Source: Sphingomonas sp. Leaf21
GTDB lineage: Bacteria; Pseudomonadota; Alphaproteobacteria; Sphingomonadales; Sphingomonadaceae
NCBI RefSeq assembly: GCF_916858675.1
Contig: NZ_CAKASM010000007.1
Span: 1 to 64,000, forward strand
Direction: 5' to 3'
DNA length: 64,000 nt
The position numbers were made by a program, and so were the translations under genes. Under the pieces are notes generated by a model. It had not been told where the DNA came from and did not search any database. It worked only from the letters and a program-made list of their open reading frames with translations. Numbering within the stretch: the first letter of the stretch is position 1; the number at the start of each line of letters is the position of its first letter. Positions 44,549-52,925 of the stretch are shown here, piece after piece.

Positions 44549-45625
44549 CTACAGAAAGCCTTCCCCCGCATGTTCGCGGAAGCGTTCGTGATCGCGGACA
44601 TATTCGGCGACCATGTCGATCGAGGCATGGCGGCTATGTTCGCGCATCTTGAACAGGTTAGCGTTCTGCCGCCCCGCCTCGGTCAGGAATCCGGCGCGTA
44701 GCGAATGGCCGGAGAAGAGCGCGGGGGGATAGCCCGCCGCGCTGGCGGCCGCCTTGACCACCAGCGCCACGCCCTGCGCGCTCATCGCCTGGTTGGTCAG
44801 CCGTCCCTGCGGGGTCAGCTTGCGGAAGACCGGGCCATGGTCGATCCCCGCACGCTCCAGCCAGGCGCAGTAATGGCGTACCGGCTCGAGGCGACGGCCG
44901 TCGGGGATGGCGACGCTATGCCCCTTGCCCTCCTGATCGGTCTTCGAGGTCGGGACGCGGATCAGCAGGCCGCGCGCATCCTCGGTGACGCGCCCGACCG
45001 TGATCGCGACCAGCTCGGAGCGGCGAAAGGCACCCGCCATGCCGATCGCGAGCAGCGCCCGGTCGCGATGCGCGCGCAGATCTTCGCCCTGGATCGACCG
45101 GAGCATGTCGCGCAGCACGTCGCCATCGGCCGCACGCTTCCGCGCGGTGGGGTCGTCGCGCTTCTCGCGCCGGATCGCGCGCATCGCCTTTTCGAGCCGG
45201 GCGGCATCGGGTTGCTGGGTGGGTGGGTCGATCCCCGCCGCGCGGTGCGCGAAGACGATCGCGGCCAGTCGCCGACTGATGGTCGATCGGCCGAGCGGTT
45301 TGGCCTCGGGACCGCGCCCGCCGCGCATCGATTCCTGCCCGCGCGGCGCGAAGCCCGTCTCGGCGAGCAACGTGACGAACGCCGCGACGGTCGCCGGGCT
45401 GGCGGGGAGCGACCGATAGCCGCGCTCGTCGCACCAGGCACAGAACAGCCGCCAGTCGGAGCGATAGGCGCGAAGCGTCGCCTCCGACGACGCGCGTGCG
45501 ACATAGCCGTCGACGCGCTCGCGGTCATCGGGGGCGAGTTCGGGCAGATAGGGCGCGATCGATCCGGCGTGATCGACCGTCACGACCGGGCCATTCAATA
45601 TCCCGTCAATTTCGTCGCTCGCCAT
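44549..45625 (-). CDS. Tyrosine recombinase / phage-type integrase
   Basis: The protein has 358 residues from ATG 45625; the frame extends to 45721. The N-terminal SAM-like DNA-binding domain includes SEATLRAYRSDWRLFCAWC. The catalytic domain carries Arg in GAFRRSELVA, Lys in the hairpin PTSKTDQEG, HSLRAGFLTEAG, His in SRHASIDMV and the Tyr in AEYVRDHERF. All expected catalytic positions are present. There is no excisionase, tRNA or phage gene beside it, so it is a solitary recombinase. It may mobilise the adjoining toxin-antitoxin module. Confidence 0.88.
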   Translation of the reverse strand: MASDEIDGILNGPVVTVDHAGSIAPYLPELAPDDRERVDGYVARASSEATLRAYRSDWRLFCAWCDERGYRSLPASPATVAAFVTLLAETGFAPRGQESMRGGRGPEAKPLGRSTISRRLAAIVFAHRAAGIDPPTQQPDAARLEKAMRAIRREKRDDPTARKRAADGDVLRDMLRSIQGEDLRAHRDRALLAIGMAGAFRRSELVAITVGRVTEDARGLLIRVPTSKTDQEGKGHSVAIPDGRRLEPVRHYCAWLERAGIDHGPVFRKLTPQGRLTNQAMSAQGVALVVKAAASAAGYPPALFSGHSLRAGFLTEAGRQNANLFKMREHSRHASIDMVAEYVRDHERFREHAGEGFL

Positions 45626-45737
45626 GATCGCCCGATCCACCGCCAGCGCCGCCCATCGACGCTTCGCAATGGGTAATCCAGTCCCGCGCGGATCTTCAAG
45701 CCTTTCTAGCGGGAAATACAATTATCGCTATTAAGGT

Positions 45738-45843
45738 ATATGGCTCGTATCGGGTGTAATGGTCCGTTGGTGAGGCCTGTCCATAGATACCTACGAATGC
45801 CACGTTGAAATCCGTGAGCCATTCGGCTTAACGAGAGCCATAT
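45738..45843. promoter_or_regulatory. Repeated GAGCCAT motifs upstream of the antitoxin
   Basis: GAGCCAT occurs at 45816-45822 and 45835-45841, 19 bp apart, the second abutting the antitoxin start codon. ATATGGCTC at 45738-45746 is the inverse of GAGCCATAT at 45835-45843. Toxin-antitoxin operons are normally autoregulated through such repeats, so this is a candidate AbrB-protein operator. Confidence 0.4.
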
Positions 45844-46084
45844 GACGATACAGGTAAACATTACCGCGAACGGCCGCATGAGTCTGCCCGTCGGCATTCG
45901 CAAGCGACTGGGGCTCGAAGGCGGCGGAGCGGTGCTGGTCGAGGAAACCGACGACGGCGTGATCCTACGTACCGTTGATCAGGCGGTGGCGAAGGCGCAG
46001 GCCATTGCCAGGCGCTACGCCGAGCATCCCGATGCCTCGGTCGAGGCCTTCCTTGCCAATCGCCACGGCGACAGCGGCGAATGA
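45842..46084 (+). CDS. AbrB/MazE-fold antitoxin
   Basis: This 80-residue protein has an N-terminal SpoVT-AbrB DNA-binding domain (TIQVNITANGRMSLPVGIRK, GGAVLVEETDDGVIL, residues 2-45). A helical C-terminal tail (VAKAQAIARRYAEH) would neutralise the toxin. Its stop overlaps the start of the PIN-domain gene (ATGA), the standard toxin-antitoxin layout. Confidence 0.88.
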   Translation: MTIQVNITANGRMSLPVGIRKRLGLEGGGAVLVEETDDGVILRTVDQAVAKAQAIARRYAEHPDASVEAFLANRHGDSGE

Positions 46085-46470
46085 CCCACGTCGTCCTCGA
46101 TGCGTCGGCAATCCTGGCGCTGCTCAAGGGAGAATGGGGCGCGGCCAAAGTCGCCAGCATCATCGCCGACGCGTCGGTCTCCGCGATCAACCAGGCCGAG
46201 ATCGTCGGCCACTTCGTCCGTCTCGGCGCGCCGCTCGACGAGATACGCACCATGCTCGGCGCGTTACCCTATGAGGTCGTTCCCGTCGACGAGGCGCTGG
46301 CCTGGGAAGCGGGCGGTTTGCGCGCCGCGACCGCCATGGCGGGTCTGTCGCTGGGCGATCGCGTCTGTCTGGTGCTGGCCAGGAGGCTGGGCGTCGCCGC
46401 CTATACCGCCGACCCGACATGGCGGGAGATCGCCGCGGATGTCGGCGCCAAGGTGGTGCTGATCCGCTAG
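46081..46470 (+). CDS. vapC: PIN-domain ribonuclease toxin (VapC)
   Basis: The protein has 129 residues. The PIN acidic residues appear as Asp in VVLDASAIL (position 7), Glu in INQAEIVGHF (about 40), Asp in LSLGDRVCLVLARR (about 92) and Asp in AYTADPTWREI (about 111). Such toxins cleave specific RNAs, often initiator tRNA or rRNA. It overlaps the antitoxin by four bases. Confidence 0.9.
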   Translation: MTHVVLDASAILALLKGEWGAAKVASIIADASVSAINQAEIVGHFVRLGAPLDEIRTMLGALPYEVVPVDEALAWEAGGLRAATAMAGLSLGDRVCLVLARRLGVAAYTADPTWREIAADVGAKVVLIR

Positions 46471-46492
46471 GGGCGGGCGACGTTCCATCTTC

Positions 46493-46549
46493 TCCTCCCC
46501 CGGTACGCGGAGGTGGCAGGTCGCAGGCCGGACGGAGGGGGGATTCCCC
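46493..46549. repeat. Single arm related to the 44381-44515 repeat
   Basis: TCCTCCCCCGG followed by GCGGAGGTGGCAGG and GGACGGAGGGGGG matches the left arm of the repeat at 44381 in the same orientation, with a shorter first hairpin. It follows vapC, so the recombinase and toxin-antitoxin genes lie between two related repeats. Confidence 0.6.
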
Positions 46550-46654
46550 AAAGGTTACCCCGAGTGGCGGTCCCCCGTGTGATACTGTAACTTTCCGCTT
46601 TACCCCGACCTGATTTGGGTTAGACGCGCGCGGACATGCCTTTATGGAGCGTCC

Positions 46655-46831
46655 ATGGTTTCGGAACAGCCCGATGTCGCACGTCTCGAAGCGGTCGTAG
46701 AATCGCTCCGCGCCGCCCTGACCGTCCTCGACGAGACTGGTCTGCCCGTCGCGGCCGCGCATCTGGACGGCGTCATCCAGCAGGTCGAGGCCGAGTCAGT
46801 CCGACTCCGGAACGTCAAACGCGGACGCTAG
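46655..46831 (+). CDS. Small ORF, 58 residues, unknown
   Basis: The ORF runs from ATG 46655 to TAG 46829-46831 and encodes a mostly helical acidic protein (SEQPDVARLEAVVESL, LTVLDETGLPVAAAHLD, QQVEAESVRL). The heptad-like hydrophobic spacing suggests a small coiled coil. It overlaps the 3' end of the convergent PAS regulator by about 36 bp. I do not recognise a family; codon usage and the amphipathic pattern favour a real gene. Confidence 0.5.
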   Translation: MVSEQPDVARLEAVVESLRAALTVLDETGLPVAAAHLDGVIQQVEAESVRLRNVKRGR

Positions 46832-47449
46832 CATCCGCTCCATCTTGGACATGCCGAGATGGGTGAACTGGACATTGGCGTCGCGGTTCGGCCCGGTTTC
46901 GAATATGCCCTGATCGCCGAGATGCTTGAGCCAGCGCGAGACGATGGCGGGGGACAACTCGCTCTCGCGCGCGATCTCGGCGAGCCCGACGACCCGGCCC
47001 TCGGCCTCCGCCAGATAGACGCTGTTCAATATGTCGCCGAGCGGGCTGATCGCCTCGTGCACGCCGAATTCCTCGCGTCGCACCTGACGCAGCCGCCGCA
47101 CGCGAAGCGCCATTTCCCATAGCCTGGCGGGTGGCAGGTCGCGCCCGACCTCGTTCCAGAACAGCGTGCTGACCAGTCGGTCGGGATCGGCGAACCGGGT
47201 GACGTAGAGATTGGCCGTGACCGCCGACCCATCGGGCCGGATATAGCGCTTCTGCAACCGGACCGGCGCCGCGCGCTTGATCAGCGAGGCGAGCATCGCG
47301 CCGCTGCGGTCGAGATCGTCCGGATGGGTGATCTCCTTGTACGACAGACCGGCGATCTCGTGATGCTGACGCCCGATCAGTTCGAGAAAGGCGCTGTCGG
47401 CCTCGAGGATGAACCCGTCGAGCGTGGAAACGCAATGTGCTGTCGGCAT
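46796..47449 (-). CDS. PAS-domain transcriptional regulator with winged helix
   Basis: The protein has 217 residues from ATG 47449 (MPTAHCVSTLDGF), with gagggggaacgcgggat upstream; the frame extends to 47554. A PAS domain covers about residues 5-110 (LDGFILEADSAFLELIG, SYKEITHPDDLDRSGAM, RYIRPDGSAV). The C-terminal winged helix (about 125-215) has GLAEIARESELSPAIVSRW as the recognition region. The architecture suggests a one-component cytoplasmic sensor. It is divergent from the receptor at 47801 and may control it. Confidence 0.72.
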   Translation of the reverse strand: MPTAHCVSTLDGFILEADSAFLELIGRQHHEIAGLSYKEITHPDDLDRSGAMLASLIKRAAPVRLQKRYIRPDGSAVTANLYVTRFADPDRLVSTLFWNEVGRDLPPARLWEMALRVRRLRQVRREEFGVHEAISPLGDILNSVYLAEAEGRVVGLAEIARESELSPAIVSRWLKHLGDQGIFETGPNRDANVQFTHLGMSKMERMLASAFDVPESD

Positions 47450-47800
47450 ATCCCGCGTTCCCCCTCTACCAGCTCCGCCTTGTCGGATGGCGTGATGTCT
47501 GGCGATCTGATTAGCATACGCACTAAGCAGCGGTGCTTTAATATACCGCATCATGCCTCGTGATGTCCCTTACGGGAACGAATTTTTCGCAATGCGAGGA
47601 CGGGACACAGCCCCCCGCCAGCGTACAGTCCAGGCGGCCAAAATGTCACATTTAGCGGCATTCCGAGAGGCATGTTGACAAGTTACGGCAAACGATATCG
47701 TATACCAAATATTACAGGGAGTCGGACGATCCGCTGAGAGGTCGCCGGGGGCAGGCAGTAGGAACAGGAGTTCGAACGGACCAGATAAGGGGGAAAGATC
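47450..47800. other. Divergent intergenic region, PAS regulator and receptor
   Basis: About 350 bases without a gene. TTGACA at 47675-47680 lies 20 bases from TATACC (47701-47706), too wide for a standard sigma-70 promoter but perhaps a variant. CGATATCG palindrome and TATACC recall the GGTATAC boxes upstream of 31715. A good ribosome-binding site (aagggggaaag) precedes ATG 47801. Confidence 0.4.
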
Positions 47801-50707
47801 ATGGCATATCTATCGAGCCACGTGCGGCGATGGGCGCTGACCGGCGCGGCGGCCAGCGCGCTCGTTCTGGCGGCGCAAGCCCATGCCCAAAGCGATCCTG
47901 GGACGAGCAGTGGCGCGGCGGGACCGATGGCAAGCGAGGGCGCGACGTCCACCGACGACACCATCGTCGTGACGGGATCGCGCATCCGCCGCAACCCGTT
48001 GGACCAGAGTGCACCACTGACGGCCATCGACAGCGCGGATATCGCGCGTACCGGTCTTTCCTCCATCGGCGACGTGCTGCAGCGGTTGCCGGGTGCGGCG
48101 GGCGGCCTGAACTCGCGCTTCAATCGGTCGGGCAATAACGGCAATCCGCCCGATGGCGGCGGGGTTGGTGCGGGATCGGCAGAGATCGACCTGCGCTATC
48201 TCGGCAGTCGCCGTACACTGGTGCTGGTTGATGGCCTGCGCTTCATTAACGGTAGTGCGGCGAGCGGCATTCCCGGTGCGGTCGACCTGAACGCCATTCC
48301 CGATGGCATGATCGAGCGCGTCGATGTGCTGCGCGACGGTGCCTCGACCATTTACGGCTCGGACGCGATCGCAGGCGTTGTCAACGTCATCACCAAGAAG
48401 CGCCAGAACGGCTTTCTCGCGACGGCGCAGCTCGGTGGATATGACAAGGGGGACGGCGTCACGCAGAATTACCAGCTGAGCTGGGGCCATCGCACGCAGG
48501 ACGATCGCGTCTCGATCGTCGCGGGTGCCAATTACATCAACCAGGGTTCCGTCTTCGCGGGCGACCGCCCTTATTATGCCTTCCCCGATCCGGGCGCGAC
48601 CGCCTGCACCTCCAGTTGCAGTTCGGGCACGCCGAATGGCCGGTTCATCATCAATAATCCCGTAACCGGAGAGGGGATGAACCTGACGCTGAAAAGTAAT
48701 CCGCTCACCCGGCCGCGCTTCGATCCAACGGATCCCACCGGCGCGAACAGCGACTTCAAGTCGTTCACAGTCGCCGACCGGTTTAACTTCCGACCCTATA
48801 ATTATCTTTTGACGCCGCAGGAGCGGGTCGGTGCCTTTGTCAACTTCACCGGTCAGCTTGCCGACAATGTCCGGTTGAGCACCAAGCTGATCTATAACCG
48901 ACGCACTTCGGACAATCAGGCCGCGCCGCTGCCGCTGTTCGTCGGGCCCGATGCGGGCAACGGCAATCTGCTCGACACCATCTCGATCGATCGGACCAAC
49001 CCGTTCAACCCGTTCGGCGTCACGCTCAGCGCGGGCAATAACGGCACGCCCGCCAATTATGGTTTCATCGGGCGTCGCTTCGTTGAAAACGGCCCCCGCC
49101 ATTATAGCCAGCGGGTCGACACCATGTACATGTCGGCGACCATCGATGGGCAGTTCGCGATTGGCCGGGGCGCCTGGTATTGGGATGCTAATCTCATCTA
49201 CGCCGAAAACCATGCCAAGCAGGAGGCGCATGGCAATGTGAATGCCGCCAATCTGGCGCTGGCGCTGGGGCCGGTGGCGAATTGCACGGGTTCCTGTGTG
49301 CCGTTCAACATTTTCGGTGGTGCGGGATCGATCACCCCGGCAATGATCAACTACGTCACCTTCACCCAACGCGACCGGTCCGAACAGACGATGACCGACG
49401 CCACGCTCAACCTGACCGGTACGCTTCTGGAATTGCCCGCCGGGCCGCTCGGCCTGGCGACCGGCTACGAGTTCCGCCGCCAGACGGGATCGTTTCAACC
49501 CGACGCCATCGTCGCAGCGGGGCTGGGCTCCGACATTCCCGCGCAGCCCAGCGCCGGTGCGTTCGATGTCAACGAAGTCTACGGTGAGCTCAGCATCCCG
49601 GTGTTGAAGGACGTGCCGTTCTTCCGACTGCTCGAAGGGTCGTTCGCCGCGCGCTATTCGGACTATTCGACCAGCGGCAACCGTACCGTGATGAAGGGCG
49701 GGCTCAGCTGGAAGCCGTTCGAGGATCTGCGCCTTCGTGGCACTTGGGCACAGGGCTTCCGCGCGCCCAGCATTGGCGAGTTGTTCGGCACCCCATCGCG
49801 CTTCGACGGCGGTGTCATCGATCCCTGCTCTGGCCTGGCCAGCCTGCCTGCGAGCAGCACGGTGCGGCAGAACTGCATCGCGCTGGGCGTGCCCGTCAAC
49901 TATGTGCAGAACGGATTGCAACTGCCGATCCTGACCGGCGGCAACCGCGCGTTGAAGCCGGAAAAGTCGAAAAGCTGGGTGCTGGGCGGCGTCTATAGCC
50001 CGAGCTGGGCGCGCGACGCCGGGTTCGCGAGCCAGCTCAGCCTCGAGGCGGATTACTATACGATCAAGGTGGACGACGCGATCGCGTCGATCGGGGCGGA
50101 CGTGCTGCTGGCCAATTGCATCAATCAGCGCGATGCGGTCAGTTGCGGTGCCATCACCCGGTCGTCGACCGGTAGCGGCCAGATAACCCAAATCCGTGGC
50201 CTGCTTCAGAACATCGCTTCGCTGAAAAGCGAAGGGATCGACATCACGCTCATCTACCGCAGCCCGCGCGTGGGGGCGGGCACGTTCGGAATGAACTGGG
50301 CGAGCAATTTCCTGTTCGAATATTCGACCACATTGCCCACCGCGACCGGCAGCAGCACGTTGGAACGCCAGGGCACCGAGCGCGGCGATCAGGCCTATCC
50401 GCGCTTCAAGAGCGTCGCGACGATCGACTGGTCGAGCGAAACCTTCCTTGCCTCGCTGACCGGGCGCTATATCGGCAAGGTCATCGAACCGGCCTATGAC
50501 AATCGCGAGATGAAGCCGATCCTGTATTTCGACGCACAGTTCGGCTGGACGATGCCCTGGCTGTCGCAGCGGCTAACGCTGACCTTGGGCGTCAACAACA
50601 TCCTGGGCCAGCGGGCGCCCGACTGTCTGAGCTGCGGCGGGTTCGACCCCACCACCTACGACCTGCCAGGCCAGTTCGGTTATGCGCGACTGGGGTTCAA
50701 GTTCTGA
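47801..50707 (+). CDS. TonB-dependent receptor
   Basis: The 968-residue outer-membrane protein has a signal peptide (AASALVLAAQAHAQ), the TonB-box-like DDTIVVTGSRIRR, and a plug domain with DIARTGLSSIGDVLQRLPG, RTLVLVDGLRF and RDGASTIYGSDAIAGVVNV. The barrel ends YARLGFKF with terminal Phe. This is a general nutrient receptor subfamily with long extracellular loops; two loops carry cysteines (ACTSSCSS, NCTGSC). The substrate is unknown. It is convergent with a TetR gene. Confidence 0.9.
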   Translation: MAYLSSHVRRWALTGAAASALVLAAQAHAQSDPGTSSGAAGPMASEGATSTDDTIVVTGSRIRRNPLDQSAPLTAIDSADIARTGLSSIGDVLQRLPGAAGGLNSRFNRSGNNGNPPDGGGVGAGSAEIDLRYLGSRRTLVLVDGLRFINGSAASGIPGAVDLNAIPDGMIERVDVLRDGASTIYGSDAIAGVVNVITKKRQNGFLATAQLGGYDKGDGVTQNYQLSWGHRTQDDRVSIVAGANYINQGSVFAGDRPYYAFPDPGATACTSSCSSGTPNGRFIINNPVTGEGMNLTLKSNPLTRPRFDPTDPTGANSDFKSFTVADRFNFRPYNYLLTPQERVGAFVNFTGQLADNVRLSTKLIYNRRTSDNQAAPLPLFVGPDAGNGNLLDTISIDRTNPFNPFGVTLSAGNNGTPANYGFIGRRFVENGPRHYSQRVDTMYMSATIDGQFAIGRGAWYWDANLIYAENHAKQEAHGNVNAANLALALGPVANCTGSCVPFNIFGGAGSITPAMINYVTFTQRDRSEQTMTDATLNLTGTLLELPAGPLGLATGYEFRRQTGSFQPDAIVAAGLGSDIPAQPSAGAFDVNEVYGELSIPVLKDVPFFRLLEGSFAARYSDYSTSGNRTVMKGGLSWKPFEDLRLRGTWAQGFRAPSIGELFGTPSRFDGGVIDPCSGLASLPASSTVRQNCIALGVPVNYVQNGLQLPILTGGNRALKPEKSKSWVLGGVYSPSWARDAGFASQLSLEADYYTIKVDDAIASIGADVLLANCINQRDAVSCGAITRSSTGSGQITQIRGLLQNIASLKSEGIDITLIYRSPRVGAGTFGMNWASNFLFEYSTTLPTATGSSTLERQGTERGDQAYPRFKSVATIDWSSETFLASLTGRYIGKVIEPAYDNREMKPILYFDAQFGWTMPWLSQRLTLTLGVNNILGQRAPDCLSCGGFDPTTYDLPGQFGYARLGFKF

Positions 50708-50713
50708 TCGGAA

Positions 50714-50740
50714 TGCGGCCGGGACGATCTCCCGGCCGCA
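50714..50740. terminator. 11-bp hairpin between receptor and TetR gene
   Basis: TGCGGCCGGGA pairs perfectly with TCCCGGCCGCA around a five-base loop (CGATC). It begins 7 bp after the receptor stop and precedes the convergent TetR stop at 50762. No T-run is present, so it may act as a bidirectional structure. Confidence 0.6.
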
Positions 50741-50761
50741 AGTCGTGTCCCGCCTTTCGGC

Positions 50762-51403
50762 TTACGACAGCAGCGGCCGACACGCGTCCCACTTGCGCGC
50801 GAACAGTGTGGCGCAGTCTTGGTCGGACAGGTCCTGCCAATAGGATTCGCGACTTACCCCCTCGACCATGTCGTGAAGCAGCTTCGCCAGCGTCGTGATC
50901 TTTTCCTCCGACCAGTCGGGCCCGGCGAGGTTTGCGACATGGTGGCGATAGAAGGCGAAATGCTTGTCGCGCCACGATCCCAGCCAGTGGCGCATCGCGC
51001 CGTCGTTCAGCGCCTCCGCCATCAGGATCGTCATGCTCCGCTCGCGCACGCCGCCATCGGGCAGGCACATGCGCCAGGACACTTCCCTCAGCGCGGCGAC
51101 CGGGTCGGCGGGCAGGTCGTCGCCGAGGTTGCGATGGATCTGCGCCATCACCCGGTCCATCACGTCCATCAGCAGCAGGATCTTGCTCGGCCAGCGGCGA
51201 TAGACCGCCTGCTTGCTGACCCCGACCGACTGGGCGATCTGCTCGATCGAGATGTCGAGACCCTGCTCGACAAAGGCGATGATCGCCGCCTCGACGACCC
51301 GTTGGCCGATCTCCGCCGCGCGCTCGACACTGGGTCGGCCGCGCGACGCGATCGGCATGGCCGGACCGCGACCGCCCTCGGGGGAGATCGACAGATCGCC
51401 CAT
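50762..51403 (-). CDS. TetR-family regulator at the end of the efflux operon
   Basis: The protein has 213 residues. The N-terminal helix-turn-helix is RVVEAAIIAFVEQGLDISIEQIA then SVGVSKQAVYRRWPSK (about residues 34-80). The C-terminal ligand-binding half matches TetR_C_11-like proteins (LREVSWRMCLPDGG). It starts 4 bp after the outer-membrane factor stop, so it is probably co-transcribed with the pump. ATG 51358 (MPIASRGRPSVER) is an alternative start. Confidence 0.83.
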   Translation of the reverse strand: MGDLSISPEGGRGPAMPIASRGRPSVERAAEIGQRVVEAAIIAFVEQGLDISIEQIAQSVGVSKQAVYRRWPSKILLLMDVMDRVMAQIHRNLGDDLPADPVAALREVSWRMCLPDGGVRERSMTILMAEALNDGAMRHWLGSWRDKHFAFYRHHVANLAGPDWSEEKITTLAKLLHDMVEGVSRESYWQDLSDQDCATLFARKWDACRPLLS

Positions 51404-51407
51404 CGGG

Positions 51408-52922
51408 TCAGTTCAGCCCGCCGCCCAGCGAGCGGTACAGCTCGACCATGTTGCTCTCGCGGTTGAGCCGCGTGGTGACGAGCAACTGTTGCGCCGAATA
51501 GGCGGTACGCTGCGAATCGAGCGTCGTCAGGAAGGACTCGACGCCGGTGCGATAGCGCGCGTCGGAGATCTTCAGCGCGACGTTCGCCGCCTCGACCCGC
51601 CCGGTCTGCGCCGCGATCTGCTCGTCGATCGTGCCGCGCTGCGCCAGCGCGTCGGCGACCTCGCGGAACGCGGTCTGGACGGTCTTCTCATAGGTCGAGA
51701 CCGCCGCCTGCTGCTGCGCGCGCGCGACGTCGAGATTGCCGCGAAGCCGCCCGCCGTCGAACAGCGGCAGCGAGATCGAGGGCGCGCCGGTATAGGTGAA
51801 GCTGCCGCCCGCGAAGAGCCCGCTCAGCGCGGTGCTGATCGTACCCAGCGTCGCGGTCAGCGAGATGCGCGGGAACATCGCCGCGCGCGCCGCGCCGATA
51901 TTGGCGTTCTGCGCGATCAGCTGATGCTCGGCCTGCAACACGTCGGGGCGACGCAGCAGGATATCGGAGGACAGGCCGGTCGGCAGCAGCGGCAGTGACG
52001 CGCCGCCATTGCCAAGACCCTGGGGCAGCAGTTCGTTGACCACCGGCGCGCCGACCAGCAGGTTGAGCGCGTTCTTGTCCTGCGCCACCCGCGTCTTGAG
52101 TACGGCGATGTCGTTGCGCGCGCCCTGATAGGTCGTCTCGGCCTGCCGCGCCTCCAGCTCGGAGGCGACGCCGATCCGGAACTGCGCGCGGGTCAGTTCG
52201 AGCGACTTGCCGAAGGATTCGAGCGATTCCTGCGACAGGCGAAGCTGGTCCTGATCCGACGCATAGGTCAGCCAGGCGGTCGCGATCTCGGCGATCAGGC
52301 TGATCCGCGTCGTGCGCTGGGCTTCCTCGGTCGCGAAATATTGCTCGAGCGCGGCGCGGTTGAGGTTGCGGACGCGCCCGAACAGGTCGAGCTCGAACGC
52401 CGAGAAGCCGGCATTGACCGAGTAGAATTGCAGATTGGGCGACGAAGACCCGACCCCGACGCCAAGGCCGCCGCCCCCCGCGCCAGCGCCAGCCCCCGTT
52501 CCGGTCCCGGTGCCCGTACCGGCACCGGTGCCGCCCCCGGCCGCGCCGCCCAGCGCGCCCGTGGCCCCCTGGATATTGTTGGTATAGGTCGCCGAGCCCG
52601 ACAGGTTGGTCGAGGGGACGAGGTCCGCCCGCTGGATCCGGTATTGCGCCCGCGCCTGCAGCACATTGGCCGCCGCGATGCGCAGGTCGCGATTATTCTC
52701 CAGCCCCAGCGCGATCGTCCGGCGCAGCCGGTCGTCGGTGAAGAAGGACTGCCACCCGATCCTGGTGACATCGGGGGCGTCTGACGCCGCGGCGGGATAG
52801 ATGCCGTCCTGGGGCAGCGTCGCCGGGACGGCGCCGACCGGGCGGACATATTTGGGGGCGAGATTGCACCCGGCGAGTGCGCTGGCCGCCAGCAGGGCGA
52901 GCGCGGACTTGGAACGGATCAT
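51408..52922 (-). CDS. Outer-membrane efflux factor, NodT/OprM type
   Basis: This 504-residue outer-membrane lipoprotein (lipobox LAGCNLAPKY) forms the exit duct of the RND pump. Two OEP repeats are present, with helical segments such as LRIAAANVLQARAQY and QRTAYSAQQLLVTTRLNRES. Residues about 118-160 form an unusual Gly/Thr/Ala-rich tract of alternating GT and GA units before SSSPNLQFYSV, absent from typical members. It lies 4 bp after the transporter stop. Confidence 0.88.
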   Translation of the reverse strand: MIRSKSALALLAASALAGCNLAPKYVRPVGAVPATLPQDGIYPAAASDAPDVTRIGWQSFFTDDRLRRTIALGLENNRDLRIAAANVLQARAQYRIQRADLVPSTNLSGSATYTNNIQGATGALGGAAGGGTGAGTGTGTGTGAGAGAGGGGLGVGVGSSSPNLQFYSVNAGFSAFELDLFGRVRNLNRAALEQYFATEEAQRTTRISLIAEIATAWLTYASDQDQLRLSQESLESFGKSLELTRAQFRIGVASELEARQAETTYQGARNDIAVLKTRVAQDKNALNLLVGAPVVNELLPQGLGNGGASLPLLPTGLSSDILLRRPDVLQAEHQLIAQNANIGAARAAMFPRISLTATLGTISTALSGLFAGGSFTYTGAPSISLPLFDGGRLRGNLDVARAQQQAAVSTYEKTVQTAFREVADALAQRGTIDEQIAAQTGRVEAANVALKISDARYRTGVESFLTTLDSQRTAYSAQQLLVTTRLNRESNMVELYRSLGGGLN

Positions 52923-52925
52923 CGA

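Noticed and set aside
47675..47706. TTGACA/TATACC sigma-70 promoter
   Set aside because: The spacer is 20 bases, too long for a standard promoter; kept only as a remark.
47810..50191. 793-codon open frame on the minus strand
   Set aside because: Antisense shadow of the fourth TonB receptor.
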